From Taxillus chinensis (taxonomy: Eukaryota; Streptophyta; Magnoliopsida; Santalales; Loranthaceae): a DNA stretch of 64,000 bases. Every line of letters starts with the position of its first letter. Within the stretch, counting starts at the first letter, position 1. Location of the stretch: the NCBI GenBank assembly GCA_023512835.1, contig JAKCVP010000398.1, forward strand, positions 1-64,000, given 5' to 3'. Shown here piece after piece: positions 30,901 to 42,720 of the stretch. Both the position numbers and the translations under genes were made by a program. Under the pieces are notes generated by a model that saw only the letters and a program-made list of their open reading frames with translations, was not told the origin of the DNA and did no database searches.

Positions 30901-33900
30901 ATGGCTACACTATCGGATCTGGCTCTCAGGCCAGCCAGCCGTCAGGACAACGACGATGCCGCGCCCCCCATCTTCCACATCGACCGTGTCGACATGCAGT
31001 TCTCCGTCGCCGCCGATTTTGTCTCGGCTCAAGTCGCCAATAATGTTCTCGTCCTGGCATTGCAGACTGGACGAATCATGCGGATTGATCTGGATACGCC
31101 CGAGGACATCGACGATATCGACTTGCCCAAGAAGGCCTCTGAGATTGGAGTTATCCGGAAGGTCTTCCTCGACCCGACGGCCTCGCACCTGATCATTAGC
31201 ACCACGCTTGGCGAGAACTTTTACCTGCATACTCAATCGCGCACACCGAGACCTTTGACACGGTTGAAGTGCACCATTGAGTGCGTCTCATGGAATCCAT
31301 CTCAGCCTACAGCCACGACCCGAGAGATCCTGATAGGGGCTACGGATGGAAGCGTCTACGAGACTTTCCTGGAATTATCGGAGGGTCTATATCGTCGAGA
31401 CGAAAAGTATGTGAAGCGAGTGTGGTGGGCCAGTGAAGGCAAAGGCCAGCCCATCACTGGCATCTGGACAGACAGCCTGGGAGGGTCTTCAGACTTACGG
31501 CGTATCTTGGTCTCGACCCCTGCAAAGCTCCTTCATTTTATGGGCAAGATCGGGCGACACGGTCATGAAGGTAGCGGCTCAATATATGCGCGTATATTCG
31601 AGGCAGAGGCACCTATACCCTACGATATACCCTCAAATAAGGTCACTGGGACCTCGGCCATTGCAGTGACCCCAGACGGTCCCGATGCACCTTCTGGCGT
31701 CAGCTCGTCTGCACCGGAGCGGTTTTTCGCCTGGTTGAGCGGCCAGGGCGTGCTTCATGGCCGCCTTGCGTGCGCGCCTGCATCGGCAGATCTAGGCAGA
31801 CGGATTTTCAACGAAAGCAGGCTGCTTCAGTCCACTCCGTCACATGTTGCTCTGACGCAATGGCATATCGTGCAGCTGATTGGCGATCGGGTAGTATGCG
31901 TCAACCGCCTGGATGACTCGCAGGTATTCGATCTGCATGTTCTGGAAAAAGGGCAGACACCCCTGGCACTGCTGGCGGATTTGAAGAAGAACACATATTG
32001 GCTCTTTACTTCTCAGTCCATATATGAGCTGGTAGTTGAGGACGAGGATCGCCACATCTGGAAGATACTCCTAAAGCAACAGAAATTCGAGGAAGCCCTC
32101 ACGTACGCCAATACTTCTGCGCAAAAGGACGCTATTGCAACTGCGTCTGGAGACCATCTCATGAAGCAAGCCAGATATGATGAGGCTGCTAGTGTATACG
32201 GCAAGAGTTCGAAGCCCTTCGAGGAAGTAGCTTTGGCGCTGATTGACGCTGGCCAGCGCGACGCTCTGCGCAAATACCTTCTCACCAAGCTCGCCGGCCT
32301 CAAGAAGAGCGCTACGATGCAGAGAATCATGGTTGCATCATGGCTAGTTGAAGTATTCATGGCGAAGCTAAATTCGCTAGACGATGCCGTGATGACTGGC
32401 GCCGAGTTGACGGACGATGCGTCTGCGTCTGAAGTTCAGGCACAACTGGCAGCCATGCGGCGAGAATTCCAAGACTTTGTCCGCAAGTACAAGGACGATT
32501 TACAAAAGAGCATCAGCACTGTATACGACATCATCAGTAGTCACGGACGCGAAGAAGAGCTGCTCTTCTTCGCAACAGCAATCAGCGACTACAACTACGT
32601 CCTGTCGTACTGGTCACAAAGGGAGAACTGGCCCGAAGCGCTCAAAGCCTTGAACCGGCAAACCAATCCCGAGGTTGTGTACAAGTACAGCAGTGTACTA
32701 ATGGCGCACGTTGCTCCTCAGTTCACAGACTTTCTGATGCGACAGAGCAGTCTCGAGGCTCGAAAGCTCATCCCAGCGCTTCTCAACTACAACAGTATCA
32801 ACCAGTCACTGCCGCTGACGCAGAATCAAGCAGTCCGCTACCTGCGACACGAGATCGACCAACGCTCATCCAGCGATACAGCAATCCACAACACACTAAT
32901 ATCAATCTACGCATCGCACCCCGCCGCCGACGAAAAAGCATTACTAGCATACTTTGAATCCCAAGCACCGACAGATATCCCCTCGTCTCTACGCCTCGAC
33001 AGCAAGGAAAAGGCTCCCTACGACACCGACTTCGCACTCCGCCTCTGCATTCAGAACTCGCGCATAAAATCATGCGTGCACATTTACACGACAATGGGCC
33101 AATACGCAGCGGCAGTCGACTTAGCCCTGCAGCACCGCGCAACAGACCTAGCCATCGCCGTCGCAGAGCGCCCAGAGCACGACCCCACGGTCCAGAAAAA
33201 GCTGTGGATCTCAATCGCGCGCAGTGTAATCGCCGGCGACGCACCCACATCCACATTAGAAGCAAGCAGCAGTAGCAGCAGCAAATCATCCGCCGCACCT
33301 CCCGGCCTCGCAGTAAAAGACAGCGCCGCAACGAAGCAAGCACGCAGCGATGCAGCGAGCATATCCACCGCCCTGTCTCTACTCCAGCGCGCACCCCCGG
33401 CATCCTCCGCATCGAAGACTTACTGCCTCTCTTCCCAGACTTTGTCAAGGTAGACGCATTCAAAGAAGAAGTCTGCACAGCGCTGTCAAGCTACAGCGCA
33501 CACATTGACCAGCTCAAAGCGGAAATGGACGCCAGCGCCGCGACATCCGCGCGCATCGCGCAGGAATCAGCCAGGCTGGGCAGACGCTGGGTGCTCCTTG
33601 AGCCAGGCGAGAGCTGCGGGATCTGCGGGCTCGCGCTGCTCGAGCGCCGCTTCTGGGTCTGGGGCTGCGGGCACGGCGCGCATGGGGACTGCGCGGCGCG
33701 ACGGCTGATCAAGTACGGGGGTGCGGCGACGAGTGCGCGCGTGCGGGAGATTCGGGCTTTGTTGGAGGGTGGGGCGGAGAGTAGGCGTGCGGAGCTGGTG
33801 AAGGAGTTGGATAGGATTGTTGGGCGGGAGTGTTTATTTTGTGGGGTTGGGGCTGTGCGGATTGTTGATTTGCCTTTTGTGACGGCGGAGGATGATGTTG

Positions 33901-33917
33901 GTGCTTGGGCTATTTAG
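30901..33917 (+). CDS. vps18: Vacuolar sorting protein VPS18/Pep3, frame shifted before the RING domain
   Basis: Core subunit of the HOPS and CORVET tethering complexes on endosomes and vacuoles. The start is the ATG at 30901 (MATLSDLALR). The N-terminal half is a beta-propeller (for example FHIDRVDMQFSVAADFV, LQTGRIMRIDL). A clathrin-heavy-chain-like helical repeat follows (KQARYDEAASVYGKSS; EELLFFATAISDYNYVLSYW). The frame runs off into RAPPASSASKTYC after a C5 run at 33394-33398. The conserved continuation, GILRIEDLLPLFPDFVKVDAF, is in another frame and runs to 33917. It includes the C-terminal RING-H2 region (SCGICGLALLERRFWVWGCG, GHGAHGDC, ECLFCG). One missing C would join LLQRAPPGILRIEDLL perfectly. 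No intron fits. A sequence error or recent frameshift is likely. Confidence 0.88.
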
Positions 33918-35092
33918 CAGTGGGTAGGTGGGTGTTTTACCTTGACACTGCTGGCGGAGGTTGAATGTCTAGACGTTTTTACCTTGGATGGGAGTTTGGC
34001 TGTCGAGTAAGGTGTGTTGGAGATGGTATTACGTAGGTACCTACTTGGGTACTTGAGTAATGCAGATATATCCATGGTATGATATTACATTGTTCATGAA
34101 TCATGAGCTATCTGCCTTGTCTGGGTATGTACCTACTGCCTAGTAGGTAAGGTTAGGTAGGTACTCTAGTAGATACGCATATCCTGTCATTCAAAAGTCA
34201 TGTACCTACTCGTCGAGTCACAATGGTACCTCGCCTACCTCGCCTACCCTAGGTACCTAACCTAGCTATGGCGACACTGTTCCCAATGCCAACACGATTC
34301 TGAAAAAAACAAGCGCATACGATTCCAACATGAGTCCTCAAGAGCAAGCGTATACGAACCATTCCACCCCAATATCCAAGTACTTAGGTAGAAGATGGTA
34401 TATCAAGCTTAGACACTTCGTATTCCAGTCCCAATATCAGCCCTGAGCACCAACCCCAAGCATATCTATGTAGGTTTCTACCCAAGGGAGATGGATACTC
34501 ACACCCTGTAAATGTCTACATGCATAAGCAAAACTCGCTCGAGAATCACGTGGAAGTGAACCGATCAGACACAAAAGACAAGCGAGAAGGAAAAGCTAAA
34601 TCGAGACAGAAAGAGTGCCCATCTCCGTTCATTCTCAGGGAAGAAACTTTCGGGCGCAGTGGCGCACGAGTATGGTGGCAGCGATTCTCCATCGTCAATC
34701 CCCATTCTTCAAAAGAGTAGCGAGGGGGACGAGAGAAGAGATGTCGGACACATGGAAAAAGTGCAGCCCATGGACGCATTCCCTCCGTACGGCTAAGCAA
34801 GACAGAGCCACATGCGGTACTGCAATACTAGGTACTAGTGCCACCCCGTCCAAGAAGCGGAGAATGCCCGACCGGACCCAGCCTAGATCAGATTCAAATG
34901 CCTGATAACGCCCTTGCAATGCAGAGGCCAACATGGTACAGTTTCCCAACCTTTCCACTTTCCAAAGATGCTTCAGTTATTTCCCCTAGTGTGGTCTGTA
35001 CGTTGCGCCTGGCCAGTAACTCAAGTTTCAAGCTCAGCTTGAACGAGCGTGGATAAAAGCTGTTCAGAAAAGATCCTGCAGAGAAAGACCCC
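33918..35092. other. Gene-free interval rich in TAGGTA/TACCTA motifs
   Basis: About 1.2 kb between VPS18 and the MAPK kinase gene. The first half is studded with GGTACCTAC, TAGGTAGGT and CCTAGGTACC elements, listed separately. The second half has no recognisable gene. Confidence 0.5.
34032..34400. repeat. Island of palindromic TAGGTA/TACCTA elements
   Basis: Many short elements built from TAGGTA and its complement occur here, for example near 34034, 34127-34165, 34202, 34225-34265 and 34383. Several form perfect palindromes such as CCTAGGTACC or GTAGGTACCTAC. Similar single elements occur near 17733, 46613, 49508 and 53780. Confidence 0.6.
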
Positions 35093-36827
35093 TTAAAGCC
35101 ACTGGCGTCGATTGTTGTCGACAGGAGTGTTGTATGCTGAACGACGCTCAGGTTGGGATGAGTAGGCTGCCGACGAACGCTCCACGGGCGCACGATAGGC
35201 AGAATTGCGATCTAGGACTGAAGCGCCTGGGCGACGGAAACCGCGTGGTCCTGCGCTCATCGCTTCGGGAGATCCTTGACTGTTCGGCCACGCCTGCACG
35301 GGCTGCTGCGACCCCTCTTGCTGCTGTTGGAACGACGGCTGCGGCAGAGGTTGGAGTCTAGGAGGGCGCATAGGACCATTGCTGCTCGGAATTGATGTTC
35401 CAGGGAGAGCGGGCAATGGCGCGTTTAAGGATGTCTGCGATGGAGGGTTAGGAGCCAACCTCTGGGCGCTGCTAGTTCGTGTTGGGAACGGGCGGGCGAC
35501 GGACTGTGTGCTGCGACCGTTGGGCTCCAAAGACAAGTTACCGATTGCCGGCATCTCGCTTGACGTTGGGGTGCTGCGAGCAGTTGCTGCGGATGAGCCA
35601 GATGACGGGGATGGAGCGCGCTTGAGGGAGTCTCGTGTCGCAGGCGATAGCTCTCCCATCAGATGAGATTTGCGATTACCGCGTTCCATCAAGCTTACGG
35701 CCCACTTCTCCAGATCGACTGGGGTTCTCTTCGCAGCTTGAAGGAACGGGTCGGAATCCTGTGATACAGTCAGTACCAGAGTATCTGCAGTAAGTGAACA
35801 AGGAACTTACGTAGAGCTCTTTGGGCGTGGGGCGCTCTGCAGGGTTCTTCATCAAGCACTTGGCGATCATGTCTTCGAGAATCGCAGGGAAGGCGTCGCT
35901 CTTCGGTAGACGTGGAGACGGCTCAAGTACAATAGTCTGTAAGAGATCGAGGATACCCTGTGGAGCATCGCCCTCATCGTCATCGTCATCTCCCATGTTG
36001 AAAGGAAACTTGCCGACCGCAAGCTCCATGAGTGTAAGACCAACGCTCCAGACATCAGACTTGACTGTATACGCAGAGCCTTGGATACGCTCTGGGGCCA
36101 TGTAGGTACCCGTGCCGACAAAGGTGTCTGCTACAGAGTTCTCCAATTCACTGGAAACACCAAAATCGCACAATTTGATGCAACCCTTTGAGTTGATGAG
36201 GACGTTTGAAGGCTTGATGTCTCGGTGCATGATGCGGTGGGCACTGTAGAGGTAGTTGAGGCCTCCGAGCACAGCCTCTGCGATCTTGCCAAGTACATCG
36301 ACGCGAACGGGTCCGAAGTTCTTGGAGATGGAGTCCAGCGATCTAAAGAGAGGTCAGTGTGGGTGCTCAATGGAGTGTGCAACGTCAAAATCATACCCGC
36401 AATCCATGTATTCCATGCACATGATCACATCGCCGGTGTCGCTCATAAAGGCGCCGTAAAAGGAGACGATGTAGGGAGAGTTACACTCGTGCATGATGCC
36501 GAGCTCTCGGACGATACGCTTGCGGACTTCCTTCTTTGCGTCGACTTGTATGATCTTGCGTGCCATGACCTGCTTAGTTGCGACATGTTGGACCTTGGCG
36601 ACTGTGCCTCCGTTGCCAGCCCCGAGCTCTTTGATAACGACCAGGTCCTCGTTGTGAAGATCTAGACGAAACTCGACGCCAATCTCGAGGGTATCTGCTC
36701 GGTCATCATTGCCCAAGGCACCGGGAATTTGAGAATCGCCAGCTGAGGGGGCAGCTTCTTTGGGAGTGGCAGAGAGGGCGAGTCCCTTCTTGTTCTTGCG
36801 GCCCATAGTCCGCTGTGCAAAAGCCAT
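35093..36827 (-). CDS. ste7: STE7-type MAP kinase kinase
   Basis: A 542-residue dual-specificity kinase of the Ste7/Mst7/Fuz7 type, which activates the Fus3/Kss1-like MAPK that controls mating, hyphal fusion and, in pathogens, infection structures. Exons: 36397-36827, 35811-36342 and 35093-35758, with 54- and 52-bp introns. The start MAFAQRTMGRKNKKGLAL is typical; an upstream open stretch is not. Kinase signs: GAGNGG (69-74), Lys91 in MARKII, HRDIKPSN with Asp185, DFG (203-205), and the MEK activation loop SVADT with Ser213 and Thr217. YMAPER follows. An acidic run FNMGDDDDDEGDAP lies in the C-lobe insertion. The long tail (about residues 340-542) is Ser/Pro/Gln-rich and disordered, as in other filamentous fungi. 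It is divergent from SPT6. Confidence 0.93.
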
Positions 36828-37815
36828 GTTGGTGATAGAGGAAGGTGTATTTGGGAACAGAGGTATGGGGGTAACTGCAAAGTGAGGCTCCAGCAGTAGC
36901 AAGCGCCCGCTCTTGAATGTGGATAGCCGCACAGCAGGGCAGAGGGTATCGGAATGTTCAGGCGACGCAGAAGGAATGAGGACTAGCCAGCTGTTCAGCG
37001 AGGCTACTTTCGCTCGGAATCGTGTCTTGGAGTGCGCTGGAAGTGGTTGTACCAATGACAGCAGGCTCGGTGCGGACCGTGACAGCTAGGCGGGGTGGGA
37101 TGGGCAAGGCCCGTTTTAGGAGTACAGGACTACAATACCTACACATGTTAGTGAGCAGCTGGCCGCAGCTGACGGTACATTAGAAGGGGATACATACGGC
37201 TCTGTGTTGGTGACCCTACAAGGCTGTCTCCAGGGTGTGAGTGACAAAAGCTTGAGCGAGTGTTCTTGACTGCTTGCACGCCGTGCCGCGTGGTGGTGGA
37301 TTGCTCGTGGCGTGGCTCGGTGCAACCAGAGGGCATAAAAGTTTTGCAAACGACGGGATCGGCGTCGGCTGGAGAGACAGTAAGGCTCAGAAAGAGAGAA
37401 GAAGAGATTGCTCTCAGGCAAACGAAGACTGCGATCTCAAGTCGCACGCACACACACGCTCTCTCTCTCAGACAGAAGCGGCGGGGGGTGATTGTGATAG
37501 AGGCCTTGCCCGGATAACTTACTGTTGGCTATACCTTCCCGCCGAAACCAACTGTCAGAAACGATCGGCGTGTCGGCCTCTCACACGCAACGCGACTTGG
37601 GATTGTAGCTCAGGGTTGTCTCCACCACCACCTCTTTTCTTTGACAACTTCCCCTGCCCTTCTTGACTTCTATTTCATTGCTGTCGTCTGCCAATCCCCC
37701 ACTTCTTGATCCTCAGAGCCAAACGTTACCCCTCTCCTCTTCCCATCTTCATTGCGACTGCGCAACAACACGGAGCCCCAGACATTCTCTGTACGCCGCA
37801 GGCCAGCGTCGCGGC
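36828..37815. promoter_or_regulatory. Shared divergent upstream region of STE7 and SPT6
   Basis: Nearly 1 kb between divergent start codons. It contains a CA/CT repeat near 37444-37469 and C/T-rich leaders at both ends. Frames extending into it from both genes lack conserved sequence. Confidence 0.5.
37444..37469. repeat. CA then CT dinucleotide tract
   Basis: A run of CA dinucleotides passes into a run of CT dinucleotides, in the STE7/SPT6 intergenic region. Confidence 0.7.
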
Positions 37816-40800
37816 ATGTCGACCTCGAACCTGTTAGACGTGGCCGCCGAGCTCGGTAGCGAGGAGGATGACGAAGACTTCAACGAAGATGGTGAAGAAG
37901 GAGGTTCGAACAACAAGAAGGATGGCAACAAATTCGACGACTCCAGTGAAGAAGAAGATGAAGACGAAGATGAGGCCGCTGCAGAAGAGGTCCGGAGAGG
38001 CTTCATTGTCGATGAGGACGAAGATGATGAAGAAGCAGAAGCTCGGGCTGAGCGCCGGCGTGAACGAAAAAAGCGAAGACGAGAAGAACGCGAAGAAGAG
38101 GAAGGCCTTGACGACGAGGATCTTGACCTGATTGGGGAGCTGGATACTGAAAAACCGCAACAGTCAAAATTCAAGCGTCTGAAACAGGGTCATCGGGAGC
38201 GCGAGCGTGGCATCGATGAGATCTTCGACGATGACGACGATGACGACCGTTTCGCTGGGAGAGGTGCTGTTGAGGACGAGCTTGATGACTTCATCGAAGA
38301 AGACGAGCTGGACGACGATGAGCGCCGACGCGAACTCGAAGAGATTGAAGTCTCTCGCAAGCCACACAAGGGTCTGGCCGGTCTGGGCAATCTAGAAGCC
38401 CAGGGCCTTGATCCTGCAGCATGGGAAGACATAACCGCCGCCTTCGGCGTTGGAGAGGACTACGACTGGGCTCTAGACATGCAGATCCAGGCTGACCAGA
38501 ACGGCGAGACCATGGATGGCGATGGCGTCAAGTTGGCCGACGTCTTCGAGCCCTCTCAATTGGCCGAAAAGATGCTTACGGATGAAGATCTGATTGTCAA
38601 GTCAACAGATATTCCTGAGCGATACCAGGTCTGGCGCAAGGATCTGCCCGATATTCTGAGCGAGGCCGAAGACCAGTCTGCTGCGCTGAAAGCCGAGGCC
38701 GAGTGGATAACAATTTACCTCTGGCCAAAGAAAGCCCAGGCATCGCAGTTCGGCCCAGATCTCAAAGAGCCTTTCACCGCCGCAATTGCAAAAGTCCTCG
38801 ATTTTGCGTGCCTGCAGAATTTCGAAGTGCCCTTCATCTTCGCTCATCGCAAAGACTATCTCATTCACCGCGAGAAGGTCGGTGACGTGGACGTAGACTC
38901 ATATACACAGGGTGTCAAACTGCTCAATCAGACTGATCTGTGGTCAATCATCGAGTACGATCTGAAGTATCGTACGCTGGCCGAGAAGCGCAAGACATTG
39001 AGGTCAATCTACGACAAGGTCAAGGAGTTCGCCGGCATTTCCGACAGCGCTATCGACGACAGGCTCGATGCATGCGAGACTAATGAAGAGGTGCAGGATG
39101 TGCAAGACTACTTCAACTTCCGCTATTCGGCGGAGATTGCAGACCTCAAATCGATGGATAGCGGTGAGCAAAATGGTCTCAAACGTGCGAGGGGCAGCAA
39201 TGCCATCTTCGAAGGTGTCCGCGCTGGACCATGTTACAATGTCGTCCGCGGTTTCGGTATTTCTACTGACGATTTTGCCAAATCTGCCTCCGACGACAAT
39301 ATCCCAGCCATTGTGGATGACCCAGCCGAGAAGCCAGAAGATTTGGCCGCAAAGAACACCGATGATCGTCACAAGACCGGTGAGAGTGTTTTGAAGATGG
39401 CCAAGGTCATGTTCGTGGAAGAGCTTGCACTCAATCCCAGAATGCGCACGTATATGCGCGGTATCTATTTCGCGAAAGGCTACTTCGACTGCATCCGGAC
39501 TGAGAAAGGCCTTCGCAAGATTGACGAAGACCATGCATACTACGATCTCAAGTATGCACGGCACCAGACCTTCCGCATCTCCCTGACGCAACCGCAGTTG
39601 ATCCTCAAGATGCTGAAAGCCCAGAGTGAAGGCTTCATTGACCTCAAACTCCGCTTAGAAGGACAAGATTCGCTTCGCAAGAGCCTATACCGGAAGCTAA
39701 AGTCCGATAACTTCAGCGAAGCTGCAGATGCATGGAACGCACTTCGTAAAGAAGTTCTGGATCTTGCCTTGGACAGACTGCATGTAATCATGACTCGGAG
39801 TGTCATTGAGACTCTCAGAACAGACTGTGAAGCGCGTCTGGCGGAGAGCTGCCGTGAAGAGTTCTCTCATCGCCTCGACCAGGCGCCATATCGGCCGCAA
39901 CACTCTGATATGGATCCTGGCCAAGCACCTCGCGTTCTGGCCCTGACGAATGGACGTGGCTCGCCTAACAAAGAGGATGTCTTCTGGTGCTACCTTGAAG
40001 AGGATGGCCGGATTCTGGAACAGGGGAGACTCAAAGACCTTCGTCTTGGCGTTGCAGAAAAGGCTCTGCCTGATGGTGAAGGCGTGCGGACACTCGTCGA
40101 AATCGTGAATCGTCGCAAGCCCGATGTGATCGGTGTGTCTGGTTTCTCTGTAGAGACACGCATGCTCTATAAAGATCTACAAGAAATCGTTAAACAGTAC
40201 GACCTGAGGGGACAAGACTACGATGGCGACAACGGTCCGAGGACAACGGACGCCCTCGAGGTTGTTCTTGTCAACGACGAGGTCGCCCGACTATACTATC
40301 AAAGCAACAGAGCAGCGGCAGACTATCCGACTTTCCCGCCTCTCATTCGCTACACGATTGCCATCGCCAAATATATGCAAAACCCATTGATTGAATACGC
40401 CTCACTTGGAAAGGATATCAATGCCATTAGCTTCCATCAGGACCAATCCCTCATCCCCTCAGAGAAGCTGACGCGTTATCTGGAGACTGCCCTGGTTGAC
40501 ATGGTAAATCTCGTCGGTGTTGAAATCCATGAGGCTTTGCGCAACAAGAGAACAGCCAATCTGCTCAAGTACGTTTGCGGTCTTGGTCCACGCAAAGCTC
40601 AAGGTCTAGTCGATACCATCAACCGCTACTACGGTGGCGAGATTACTCTTCGCGATGATCTCATTGTGAGCGAAGAAGAGAGCGGCAGGCCAGCTCCCCT
40701 AACCGTCAGCGTCTGGCAAAATTGCGCAAGCTTCATTTTCTTCGAGTTTGATGCTACGGACCCGCAGGCTAATTACCTTGACAATACCCGCATTCATCCC

Positions 40801-42209
40801 GAAGATTACGACCTTGCACGCAAGATCGCATCGGACGCGCTGGAGCTCGATGAAGAAGATGTGCGCGCCGAAGAAGAGGAGTACGGCAAGTATGCTATAG
40901 TGCGCAAACTTGTGCGCGACGAAGCTTCGGAAAAAGTCAACGATCTTGAACTGGAAGAATACGCGACGCAACTGCAGGACCACTTCAACACAAGGAAGCG
41001 AGCGACTCTCGAGACAATCCGCAACGAATTGATGTCGGCATTTGAAGAGCTTCGTCATGACTTTATGGTGCGGTTGCGCGCAGAACAGATGTTCACAATG
41101 TTGACGGGCGAGACTCAAGAGACTTTACATGCCAATATGCTTGTGCCCATTGCAATCCGCAAAATCTTCCCTGATCATATTGAGGGTCGCCTCGACTGTG
41201 GTCTGGAGGTCGGCATCAATGCAGAAAATTACCCTGCTGGCATCGGGCCGGATGGCATCAATCCAAGAGATGCGTATCATCCCGGTCAGGTCATCCAAGG
41301 CAAAATCATGTTCATCAATCATGGTCAGCTGAGTGCACAGGCCAGTCTCAAAGAGAACGATATCAAGATGCGATTCCGCGAAGCCAACGACCGCGAACCG
41401 GGCGAATGGGACTTTGAGCAGGAAGACGACGATCGAAAAGAGCTGCGCAAGCGCGCAGAGACGACCACAGGCCGCTCGCAACGCGTCATTAAGCATCCGC
41501 TGTTCCGTGCAGCCAACTCCAAGGAGGCCGAGAACATCTTGGCTGGTCAGTCTCGTGGCGACTGCGTTATCCGACCTGGTTCCAAGGGCTCAGACCATCT
41601 TGCCATTACTTGGAAGGTTAGTGACGGTGTGTTCCAACACATTGACGTGCTTGAGCTGGACAAGGAGAACGAGTTCAGTGTTGGGCGCATCCTCAAGATT
41701 GGCGGCAAGTACACATACTCGGATCTTGACGAGTTGATTGAGCTGCACGTCAAGGCCATGGCGCGTAAAGTTGACGAGATTATGAACGATGAGCGCTACC
41801 AGAGGGGCACAAAGGCGGAAACAGGTAAGCTTGCAAGTTGCGAGAAATATTTCAAGACAAGTGCTGACAAAGGATTACAGAAGCATGGCTTGCAGCCTAC
41901 ACAGAGGCCAACCCGACGCGCAGCATGTACGCTTTCTGCATCGATAAGCAGTACCCTGGCTACTTTTGCCTTTGCTTCAAGGCGGGCCGCGATGCCAAGC
42001 AGCAGGCTTGGCCAATCAAAGTGATTCCCAACGCCTTCGAGCTGATGAAGAACCCTTACCCTGACATGAGGTCCCTGAAAAATGGATTTAAGACAGTCTA
42101 TACGACCATGGCGGCGCGCAAGGGACAGGGACACGCAGGCGTGCCTGGGCCAGGAGCAGCTATTGGAGCACCCATGAACGGGCGCCCAATGCCAGTGCGA
42201 AGGTACTAG
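37816..42209 (+). CDS. spt6: Transcription elongation factor SPT6
   Basis: A 1445-residue histone chaperone and elongation factor that travels with RNA polymerase II. The start [14 protein letters not shown] (37816) precedes a very acidic N-terminus (Asp/Glu runs to about residue 150), the histone-binding part. Then come the Tex-like core with DLD, YqgF-like ([19 protein letters not shown]) and HhH ([16 protein letters not shown]) domains, the S1 region ([18 protein letters not shown]) and tandem SH2 domains ([18 protein letters not shown]). The last exon is required for the end of the second SH2: exon 1 37816-41824, a 56-bp intron 41825-41880 (GTAAGC/TTACAG), and exon 2 41881-42209 ([19 protein letters not shown]). 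The tail [15 protein letters not shown] is short. The unspliced frame ends falsely at 42024. Confidence 0.95.
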
Positions 42210-42402
42210 GTAGATCAAAAGGATTGTGTAAACTAGCAGCGGCGTCTGGTATACTTGGGGGCACTACCCACCTGAAGAGGGGCGGGCCTTGCGTCCTCTT
42301 TGCTTTCAGCCAAACGATTGAGCGGCATTGCATTGGGGCTTATCACTTGTATTACGATTATTTGGGTGGATTTCAGGAGGAGCCAAGTTAGTAAAATGTA
42401 CT

Positions 42403-42720
42403 CTAATTGAGTTCTGTCAAAAATGTCCTTGTGCTGGCGCGTGTGGGGTATCGGAGGGTATGGCGGTGCGCGTGCGTGGCTGAGCGCTCCACGGACGCGA
42501 GCACGTCAACGCCTTGGAGCTTTGCTTCGGTCTCGAGTATTCTCTCCTGCCAAGTGCGCACGAGCTCGCTGTCAAGGACGCGGGATGTGATTCGAGCTGA
42601 GGGGCAGACGTCTTGTATACGAATTGTCAATGATGAGGCACTGTGACTGGGTAGACTTCTCCCTTGGCGCAAAGCTCGACGGCAGGAAAATTGAGAAGAG
42701 ACGAGTCCACGTAATGGCAA
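42403..42720 (-). CDS. Possible small hypothetical protein (105 aa)
   Basis: The frame begins MPLRGLVSSQFSCRRALRQG, which is Arg/Ser-rich without acidic residues like a mitochondrial presequence, and continues with RVLDSELVRTWQERILETEA, which looks helical and coding-like. No family is recognised. It converges with SPT6, ending 194 bp from its stop. Confidence 0.3.
   Translation of the reverse strand: MPLRGLVSSQFSCRRALRQGRSLPSHSASSLTIRIQDVCPSARITSRVLDSELVRTWQERILETEAKLQGVDVLASVERSATHAHRHTLRYPTRASTRTFLTELN

Noticed and set aside
33313..33387. Intron explanation for the VPS18 frame change (GTAAAA to CTCCAG)
   Set aside because: Its length is a multiple of three, so it cannot correct the frame, and it would remove the conserved TALSLLQR block.
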